Source: a virus
IMG/VR virus record: IMGVR_UViG_3300000228_000002
Coordinates: 1-64,000 of that record
Length of the DNA: 64,000 bases
Strand: one strand, 5' to 3'
Part shown: positions 58,748-64,000 of the stretch, piece by piece
Position numbering within the stretch: position 1 is the first letter of the stretch
Layout of the letters: every line of letters begins with the position of its first letter
The notes under the pieces: generated by a model
Database searches by the model: none
The model's input: the letters and a program-made list of their open reading frames with translations, nothing else
What the model was told of the DNA's origin: nothing
Translations under genes and position numbers: made by a program

Positions 58748-59038
58748 ATGAGTGAGATTAAAATTGAATCAATTGAAAATGATATTGAGATTCTTAATTA
58801 TTATGATCTCACCAGTGAAGAACAAAATGAGATCAAAGATAACTATGAGACTGTATCAGAGAGTAGTTTCTTCAGATATCGTGGCGGTCTTTACGACTTA
58901 AATGACTTTATGAAACTTGATAAACACTCTGAATTTATCGGCTGGAATGCCTACCATTCAGACAGTTTTTTTAGTGGTGTAATAATTAAACTTAATAATA
59001 GTGGTGAGACGTTAAACGCTGCTATGTACTTTAGTTAG
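58748..59038 (+). CDS. Small acidic protein
   Basis: 96 residues: acidic start (ESIENDIEILNYYDLTSEEQNEIKDNYETV) then FRYRGGLYDLNDFMKLDKHSEFIGWNAYHSDSFFSGVII. AGAGGA precedes the ATG. Possibly an anti-host or inhibitor protein by size and acidity; not recognised. Confidence 0.7.
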   Translation: MSEIKIESIENDIEILNYYDLTSEEQNEIKDNYETVSESSFFRYRGGLYDLNDFMKLDKHSEFIGWNAYHSDSFFSGVIIKLNNSGETLNAAMYFS

Positions 59039-59051
59039 GAGAGGACTAAAA

Positions 59052-59177
59052 ATGGTTGTTCCATATATCGATCTACCAAGCTTCTTACTAGCGTCCCTTA
59101 AGGCAGTAGAAAGAGTGGTATTTTTTGTTCATTCAGATATAGTGAGGACAAGAGATTCGTATGGTAACGATCTCTAG
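59052..59177 (+). CDS. Tiny protein
   Basis: 41 residues, hydrophobic centre (SFLLASLKAVERVVFFVHS). GAGG precedes the ATG at 8 bases. The 3' end overlaps the clamp-loader gene. Unknown. Confidence 0.5.
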   Translation: MVVPYIDLPSFLLASLKAVERVVFFVHSDIVRTRDSYGNDL

Positions 59178-60097
59178 TTCTTACTAGCCAACATTCCCAA
59201 ATAGGATTCAGTCACACTAGGGTATCTCAGTGATACCAGGTGCAAAAACCTCTGCTTCTGAGTGATCAGGAATATCAGTGAATTGGCTCTGTTAACTAGC
59301 ATATCCTGGTAGTTCTCTTTATTGAAGTAACCACCAAGAACAGTTGGATTATCACAGATTTGATCACATAGCATCCTGAGATAAGACTCATCAGTATTGA
59401 GAAGTTCCCAAGGGTTGGCAGTGCTTCCCTCTTTCGGATTGAAATACTCATGTATGATCGTTTGAGCGTTGGTGATGTTAACTGCCAGCTGCTGAATTGC
59501 TTGCGGATTCACCAGTCCAACCGATACTGCTTTAACAATATCTCTGGCATGCCCACCAGACGATAGGTATACTGAGATCATCATTTCTTCTGTGATTTCA
59601 GGATTCAAGAATTTCATCAGTGCAAAGGCTTCTGTCTCGGATAGAGTACGAACCTCAAGGGCTGTACATCTTGATCTGATGGTAGGGATAAGCTTCTGAA
59701 CATCAGTGGTACAGAAAATGAAGTAAATCCCTTCTTTCGGCTCCTCGATCACTTTAAGCAGACCCTCCTGGGCTTGCTTAGTCATTGAATGGAACTCATC
59801 GAGAATATAAACCTTGGCTGTACCAAAGCCTGCAAATAGTGTATCGTCTGCAATGGCTCGAACATCGTCGATACCATTGGTGTTAGCAGCATTGATTTCG
59901 TGAATGTCAGATGGGTTGCTGGCTAGAACGTTAGCAAGCATTCTGGCAAAAGTCGTCTTAGTACAACCATATGGACCATGAAATAGGAGTGCTTTAGGAA
60001 TATCAGTAGGATTGGACAACCATTTGTTGATAATTGGCTTCAGGTGTTCCTGGCCAAAAACCTCTGATAATTTCGATGGTCTAAATTCCTTACTCAT
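59174..60097 (-). CDS. Clamp-loader AAA+ subunit (gp44/RFC-like)
   Basis: 307 residues from ATG at 60097 (GGGG at 6 bases). AAA+ layout: Walker A GPYGCTKTT at 41-49 (Thr replaces the usual Gly before Lys), Walker B VYILDEFHSM (Asp100, Glu101), sensor and the SRC arginine finger region IRSRC. C-terminal collar follows. This ATPase loads the sliding clamp for DNA replication. It overlaps the deoxyribosyltransferase-like gene by 8 bases. The second clamp-loader subunit is not in the window. Confidence 0.88.
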   Translation of the reverse strand: MSKEFRPSKLSEVFGQEHLKPIINKWLSNPTDIPKALLFHGPYGCTKTTFARMLANVLASNPSDIHEINAANTNGIDDVRAIADDTLFAGFGTAKVYILDEFHSMTKQAQEGLLKVIEEPKEGIYFIFCTTDVQKLIPTIRSRCTALEVRTLSETEAFALMKFLNPEITEEMMISVYLSSGGHARDIVKAVSVGLVNPQAIQQLAVNITNAQTIIHEYFNPKEGSTANPWELLNTDESYLRMLCDQICDNPTVLGGYFNKENYQDMLVNRANSLIFLITQKQRFLHLVSLRYPSVTESYLGMLASKN

Positions 60098-60650
60098 CTG
60101 TAGCCCCAACCTTTTTTAACTTATCAACGTTCGGATACCCATCGCCGGTCCATAACCAATCGGCAAAATGAACTCTATCAACATTGTAGTGATTTTGGAA
60201 ATTCTTCTTGAAGTCTTCCATGTCGGAATAAACTCTGGCAAATTTACCATCTGCTTGTTGGCTCTTTCTACCATTATAAACATGCTCATTATTGGCTTTA
60301 TTGATCTGGCCCTTGGTGTAGAAACCAAGCTTTTCTGCAATGATGTATGTTATCCTTGGAACAGCCAATCTAGTTTCAACTTCATGTGCAACACCGGCTG
60401 AGAAAACATTCTTGGAAATGTAGAAAACTGCCAAGTCAGCGTTTAATAAGGCAAAATCGTTGACTCTCATCAAGTAATTGATTCCGACTTCGTTGTTCCC
60501 AATATTCTTAGCGTTTGTCCATGCTTTATCTGGTCTGAATATCAGAGATTCCTTGAATGAATCGGATTCTTCAAAGATTCTTGTCATTTCATCGAAAGCA
60601 TTAAGACTGGATGCCAGGTCAATTGCTGCACCTAAATATACTGAACTCAT
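60090..60650 (-). CDS. Nucleoside 2-deoxyribosyltransferase-like protein
   Basis: 186 residues. VYLGAAID at the start, a central NADLAVFYISKNVFSAGVAHEVETRLAVPRITYII with an E-V-E core, typical of deoxyribosyltransferase / DUF4406 family (D..V..x.G...E...A). It may act on nucleosides or be a TIR-like nucleotide hydrolase. Next to the clamp loader, overlapping it. Confidence 0.75.
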   Translation of the reverse strand: MSSVYLGAAIDLASSLNAFDEMTRIFEESDSFKESLIFRPDKAWTNAKNIGNNEVGINYLMRVNDFALLNADLAVFYISKNVFSAGVAHEVETRLAVPRITYIIAEKLGFYTKGQINKANNEHVYNGRKSQQADGKFARVYSDMEDFKKNFQNHYNVDRVHFADWLWTGDGYPNVDKLKKVGATDE

Positions 60651-60674
60651 GTAAACCTTCTTGTAGATTGTGTT

Positions 60675-61031
60675 TTACAGAGTGATGGCTCTGAAGTTGT
60701 CTTCGTATCTTTGCTTCAATTGGTCGAATTGCTCTTTCTTTTGTTTATACATTGGTTCGAAGTCGAACTTCACTTCATATTCTTTACCAAGCGGATGGCT
60801 CACACCGGATCCACTTTTCTTCGCAATCTTCAAATCTTCAAATACTGCATTTCCATCTTTATCTACACGTGTCCAAAATGCATTACCGCCTTGCCACCAT
60901 AGTTTATCACCAATTTGAATGTTGTGTTCTGGGTCTACATAAATAGCACAGTAATCTCTAACGTCCAGGGTGTTCACCCATTTGAGATCACCACGATCAT
61001 AGACTTGTACTACTTTACCACCCACGCTCAT
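60675..61031 (-). CDS. Hypothetical phage protein
   Basis: 118 residues. Barrel-like start (VGGKVVQVYDRGDLKWVNTLDVRDYCAIYVDPEHNIQIGDKLWWQGGNAFWT) then a helical end. AAGGAG precedes the ATG. Possibly a small beta-barrel, SH3-like. Unknown. Confidence 0.75.
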   Translation of the reverse strand: MSVGGKVVQVYDRGDLKWVNTLDVRDYCAIYVDPEHNIQIGDKLWWQGGNAFWTRVDKDGNAVFEDLKIAKKSGSGVSHPLGKEYEVKFDFEPMYKQKKEQFDQLKQRYEDNFRAITL

Positions 61032-61040
61032 ACATACTCC

Positions 61041-61162
61041 TTAATTGGCGGTAGGAGGATCCAAACCTTCAAGTCAAAGTTCACGACGACGTGCTTCAAC
61101 AGGTTGATCAACACCCGCATTTATCAATTTCGCCATCCCACCATTTCGGACATGTTTTATAA
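61041..61162 (-). pseudogene. Remnant of a zinc-ribbon gene
   Basis: Between two CDSs, one frame reads YKTCPKWWDGEIDKCGC and stops; the +1 frame continues VDQPVEARRREL, ends at TGA (61074-61076) and then, in frame, LEGLDPPTAN to TAA at 61041. The TGA lies in CTTTGAC, the core of the RF2 +1 frameshift site. Either a decaying gene or a recoded one. Confidence 0.4.
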
Positions 61163-62023
61163 TTAAAAAGGATTGCAGTAATTAGGAAGTTGATTATTGA
61201 CTACGAAGTAATCGGTAACCCAATCTGGTTTACCAACATCCTTGTACTCTAGTGTGATCTCTCCGTTCATAGGGAGATTGGTAGTCTGCAGGAATTCCAT
61301 CTTCTTCGACTCACGAATTTCTTTTGCCCACACTTTATCATCTGGATTCCAATAGAACTTCTCTTTCTTGGCTATGCTCTTAATCTCCTCAAATCTTTGT
61401 TTCCGTTCGAAAAAATTCGGTTCTTTATTAGTAGGGAAAGGCCAGCTTGCTCTGATCTCGATACTGTTAGAATGACAGATGGTTAGTGCTTTGTACAGAT
61501 CGTAGTTCGAGGCCACTTTGAGCATGCTCATTACATCCGTCACTGCTCTGTGTGGGAAAGGGTTGATGAAACCGTGTGAATGTTCAAGTGATGCCAGTGC
61601 TTTTGATTTCATCTTTCTCGGATATTCAATATCCCAACATGAATCAACCCACACCTTGGGTTGGAAATATACACCATATCGGGCATAACACATCTTGAGC
61701 ATTTGATAATCATAATCTGTACCGTTGTGGGCCATGATGACATCAGCACTATTGATGAGCTCCGATAAGGTAGTAAGTTCTTTAGCTATTAGCTTCGAAC
61801 CCCACTTTGCTAACAGTTCATCTGTGATACCATTGATCTCAACTACTTCTTCATGGATTGGTAATCGACCTGGTTCATCAATGAGTTCTGAGTAGATTTT
61901 AACTGGAATACTTTCATCCCAATCCCATAGAACTGCACCAATTTCGGTGATTCTATCTTCAGGTTGAGGTCCCTTTGTGATGTCTACATTCATTCCCTCA
62001 AGATCCAAACCTAAAACGATCAT
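61163..62023 (-). CDS. DEDDh 3'-5' exonuclease (DnaQ-like)
   Basis: 286 residues. Exo I GLDLEG (Asp7, Glu9), ITEIGAVLW; Exo II AHNGTDYDYQM (about 98-108); Exo III HRAVTDVMSML (His158, Asp163) of the DEDDh type. C-terminal tail of about 100 residues is unknown. It may proofread, mature RNA or degrade nucleic acids. GGGAG precedes the ATG. Confidence 0.88.
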   Translation of the reverse strand: MIVLGLDLEGMNVDITKGPQPEDRITEIGAVLWDWDESIPVKIYSELIDEPGRLPIHEEVVEINGITDELLAKWGSKLIAKELTTLSELINSADVIMAHNGTDYDYQMLKMCYARYGVYFQPKVWVDSCWDIEYPRKMKSKALASLEHSHGFINPFPHRAVTDVMSMLKVASNYDLYKALTICHSNSIEIRASWPFPTNKEPNFFERKQRFEEIKSIAKKEKFYWNPDDKVWAKEIRESKKMEFLQTTNLPMNGEITLEYKDVGKPDWVTDYFVVNNQLPNYCNPF

Positions 62024-62062
62024 CTAATTCTCCCAAATGTGTTGGGAAATTTTTAGCATCAG

Positions 62063-62316
62063 CTACTTTTGCTTTCTGTTGATTGTTTTCAAGTACGGGT
62101 CTCTGTTTTCCTTGTACTCGGCTATCTCAGGGTTCCCGAAGTAAATAATTGCCAGCCACTCTTTCTTACTGGCTTTAGGCGATGGAAATGCTGATAATCT
62201 TAACGTGGTTATCACTTTGTGGCCATTAGTTCCACAGGTGCCGGATCCTTGCCAGTTTTCAAGCAATGGAGGCATATCCACTTGTAGTGACAAGGTTTGT
62301 TTATATACTTTCTCAT
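62063..62316 (-). pseudogene. Zinc-ribbon protein split by a -1 shift
   Basis: ATG at 62316 gives MRKYINKPCHYKWICLHCLKTG; in the -1 frame from about 62245 the text continues GSGTCGTNGHKVITTLRLSAFPSPKASKKEWLAIIYFG... to 62063. Joined, they give a zinc-ribbon protein of about 84 residues (CxxC ... CGTNGH). The break is at the AAGG run. A continuous frame from 62347 lacks the first CxxC and enters the tRNA gene. Confidence 0.6.
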
Positions 62317-62332
62317 GACCACTTTTACAAAA

Positions 62333-62409
62333 TGGTGCTCGGAGCACGACTCGAACGTGCGGCCTCTTCCTTATCAGGGAAGTGCTCTAACCAACTGAGC
62401 TACACCCCC
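62333..62409 (-). tRNA. tRNA-Ile (GAT) with mismatched acceptor stem
   Basis: 77 bases with encoded CCA. D-arm GCTC...GAGC, anticodon stem CTTCC/GGAAG with loop CTGATAA (anticodon GAT), T-arm GCACG-TTCGAGT-CGTGC. The acceptor strands are GGGGGTG (5') and TCCGAGC (3') and pair at only one or two positions plus a G-T. All other parts are canonical. Either a hybrid or a damaged gene. Confidence 0.8.
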
Positions 62410-62426
62410 ACATAAACAATACAAAA

Positions 62427-62514
62427 TGGGGTGACGTGTGAGAATTGAACTCACGACCTTCAGGCCCACAACCCGACGCTCTACGCCTTTCGGCTCCAAC
62501 TGAGCTAACGCCAC
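62427..62514 (-). tRNA. tRNA-His (GTG) with a hairpin inserted in the D-loop
   Basis: 88 bases including CCA; a G at 62515 can be the extra G-1, and the discriminator is C, the tRNA-His identity pair. Acceptor GTGGCGT/ACGTCAC pairs well (one G-T). Anticodon loop TTGTGGG gives GTG. The D-loop is about 20 bases because a 12-base insert contains GCC-GAAA-GGC, a GNRA-capped mini-stem, right after the conserved GG. Confidence 0.85.
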
Positions 62515-62550
62515 CATTTAAAAACTTTCGAACTACCAGAAAGAATTATC

Positions 62551-63096
62551 ATGATCGATGGCGAATTCAACGGGTTGAACCCAAAGAAGGATGATCTACT
62601 CCAATTTGCTATGTTGAAAGCAGTCTTCGATAAAGAGAGTTTCCAGTATTTAGTGTCTCGCAACACTCTTAACATTTTCATTCACTCTGATGCACAACCA
62701 ACAAAGAATTTCCATAGAGAACATTTAACTGAGTGTTTTAAACAAGCTAATGCCAGTAAGATTGACCTTAAGAGAGCCAAGGAATTGGTGGACGAATATG
62801 TTGGTGACTGGTGGGGCACTGCATGGCCATGTGGTGATTGTGTAACTACGGATCTGGCTTTTGCATTCGAGAAAGGTTTATTCAAGAACAATGCCTACGA
62901 TGATAATGATGTGGAAGTCAAAGGTACAGTTGACTATAGAATTCTTGAAATGAAACCTCTTAAGGCTCTTGCAGAAACGTTTGGTTGGGAAAAGCCTAAA
63001 GATGTGCTACGTGAACACGATGCTAGAAATGATTGTTTCAATCAGATGTATGAATTGAACAACTGTCTGGCATTCTTCAAAAAGAAACTCGGTTAG
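62551..63096 (+). CDS. DEDDh exonuclease (second)
   Basis: 181 residues. DGEF at 3-6 (Asp3, Glu5), CVTTDLAFAF (Asp101), HDARND (His156, Asp161, the HxAxxD motif). N-terminal strand is very short. The fold is like ribonuclease T or oligoribonuclease-type enzymes. AAAGA is a weak SD. Divergent from tRNAs; overlaps the next gene tail to tail. Confidence 0.8.
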   Translation: MIDGEFNGLNPKKDDLLQFAMLKAVFDKESFQYLVSRNTLNIFIHSDAQPTKNFHREHLTECFKQANASKIDLKRAKELVDEYVGDWWGTAWPCGDCVTTDLAFAFEKGLFKNNAYDDNDVEVKGTVDYRILEMKPLKALAETFGWEKPKDVLREHDARNDCFNQMYELNNCLAFFKKKLG

Positions 63097-63373
63097 CCTT
63101 CAGTTCTATGAAGTGGGCTAGCATCTCGTCTAGCTCACTCATAAGCCTTTCGTCTACTGGCGATGGCTCGAAATACCAATCTCTGTAGTACAGGTTCCAA
63201 CTTATTCCACCAAACATTTTCTCATAACAAGTGCAGAAGACATGCTGATTGGTCTTCTTCACCAGTCTGTCTCGATGTTTTTCGTCACGAACATTCTTCC
63301 AAGTTCGACCTGCCCCGTCCATCATCGTTGGTGGAAATCCCTTCTTGCTACATAGACTGATTTCTCTTGGCAT
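63077..63373 (-). CDS. Hypothetical protein
   Basis: 98 residues from ATG at 63373 (TAATG coupling with the upstream stop). MPREISLCSKKGFPPTMMDGAGRTWKNV...CTCYEKMF, ends helical. C..C pattern may bind zinc. Unknown. Confidence 0.65.
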   Translation of the reverse strand: MPREISLCSKKGFPPTMMDGAGRTWKNVRDEKHRDRLVKKTNQHVFCTCYEKMFGGISWNLYYRDWYFEPSPVDERLMSELDEMLAHFIELKANRVSF

Positions 63374-63714
63374 TATAGTTGTCCGATTAATACTTTCATT
63401 ACATAGAACAGTGCCACAGTAATAAGTACAGTGCAACACCCTTTGAAGTAGTATTCAGCAAGAGGAAACATACCCTTGGCATAGGCTTCTTCATATTCCC
63501 CTTTACTCTTAATTAGACCGAATACTTCTGCAACCCCCATAATAAATATTAGAAATAGCATCATTTTTTCGAAGGGTAGGTTGTTCAAGTTAGTCGGAAA
63601 CACTGGTTGTAGAAACCACGAAATTAGACACTGAACCTTATAGGCAAGTGCTGCCGTGACTGCAAATATTCCAATTACTGATATCCCGAATTTGCCAAAT
63701 GCTTGAAGTATCAT
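63373..63714 (-). CDS. Multi-span membrane protein
   Basis: 113 residues with three hydrophobic segments: ISVIGIFAVTAALAY, MMLFLIFIMGVAEVFGLI, CTVLITVALFYVMKVLI. Expected in the inner membrane. May be a holin-like or other membrane factor. Coupled to the flanking genes (ATGA and TAATG). Confidence 0.7.
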   Translation of the reverse strand: MILQAFGKFGISVIGIFAVTAALAYKVQCLISWFLQPVFPTNLNNLPFEKMMLFLIFIMGVAEVFGLIKSKGEYEEAYAKGMFPLAEYYFKGCCTVLITVALFYVMKVLIGQL

Positions 63715-64000
63715 ATTTTCTCCTCAATTAGTACGATTTTAACTGATTTAATATCTTTGGATGAGACCATTGTTCCAGATTTCTTATCGTAGTACGTCGA
63801 ACCAGGTGTAAGAATTCCTCTAGCTGCTCTCTCAGCTACGTCTATAGCTTTGATGAACTCCGGTATGACGTATTCATATACACCGAAACTTGACAATTCT
63901 CGTAATCTCTCGTATTCCCCATGCATGAATGCAGTTCGAGTGCGACAATGGTGGATAGCTGATGAACCATAACTTTCAGACTCTAAAGACTCAGTATCAG
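63711..64000 (-). CDS. Partial gene running off the window edge
   Basis: The frame is open from 63711 to the end of the window, with a plausible N-terminal text SLESESYGSSAIHHCRTRTAFMHGEYERLRELSSFGVYEYVIPEF. The ATG at 63926 is internal, because the upstream text is coding-like. The true start lies beyond 64000. C-ter is GSTYYDKKSGTMVSSKDIKSVKIVLIEEKI. Confidence 0.65.
   Translation of the reverse strand, partial: DTESLESESYGSSAIHHCRTRTAFMHGEYERLRELSSFGVYEYVIPEFIKAIDVAERAARGILTPGSTYYDKKSGTMVSSKDIKSVKIVLIEEKI

Noticed and set aside
1-64000. General recoding of TAG or TGA in this phage
   Set aside because: Intact genes end in TAG, TGA and TAA alike, and large genes have no internal TAG or TGA, so the code looks standard.
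1-64000. CRISPR array, insertion sequence or integrase/attachment site
   Set aside because: No regularly spaced repeats, no transposase or tyrosine/serine recombinase text was seen.

Overview
The window reads as part of the genome of a large contractile-tailed phage (myovirus, probably jumbo-sized). Coding density is about 95%, genes are closely packed with ATGA/TAATG/TAGTG overlaps and good Shine-Dalgarno (SD) sites, and there is a baseplate and tail-fibre module, a clamp-loader-like ATPase, DEDD exonucleases, HNH nucleases, many tiny zinc-ribbon proteins and two tRNA genes. Several products carry Sec signal peptides or lipoboxes (a metzincin-type protease, a secreted HNH nuclease, three lipoproteins), so the host is Gram-negative. 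The style of the secreted HNH protein and the large lipoprotein suggests a predatory or deltaproteobacterial-type host, but that is a guess.

Layout. (i) 1-7.6 kb: minus-strand operon of multidomain proteins (C, a YiiX-like papain-fold enzyme, B, A). (ii) 7.6-22.3 kb: accessory region with lipoprotein, HNH proteins, a secreted metzincin, a beta-helix-like protein, a TRAP-binding-protein-like (DctP-like) protein, another long multidomain protein (D, 13.3-15.7 kb), two radical SAM/SPASM enzymes with a 44-residue upstream peptide, a cupin-type oxygenase and many very small genes. (iii) 22.3-47.2 kb: tail, baseplate and fibre module, mostly minus strand and read right to left from a 720-residue protein through gp25-like and gpJ/gp6-like wedge proteins to two giant paralogous fibre proteins. 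It is interrupted by a plus-strand lipoprotein gene with its own promoter and terminator. (iv) 47.2-54.8 kb: paralogous MIHL proteins, two adjacent 2-oxoglutarate/Fe(II) oxygenases, multidomain protein E and an acidic virion-like protein. (v) 54.9-64 kb: small genes, clamp loader, deoxyribosyltransferase-like protein, two DEDDh exonucleases, tRNA-Ile and tRNA-His, membrane proteins.

Most interesting signal. Proteins A, B, C, D and E look like polyproteins. Independent modules are joined at short Ala-Ser junctions (STA|S, EATA|S, VNA|S, VKA|S, VQA|S, SFA|S). In A the junctions bound tandem homologous modules; in C and E they separate GNAT acetyltransferase, ParB-like and ADP-ribosyltransferase-like domains, in a different order in each. 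I infer that a capsid-maturation protease cuts at A|S, as herpesvirus assemblin does, releasing a set of internal-head effector proteins that could be injected with the DNA, as T4 Alt and the T4 internal proteins are. The protease gene itself is not in this window.

Other oddities: tRNA-His has a GCC-GAAA-GGC mini-hairpin inserted in its D-loop; tRNA-Ile has non-complementary acceptor strands; and at least seven very small genes are broken by single-base shifts or a stop codon while the 4-5 kb structural genes are intact.
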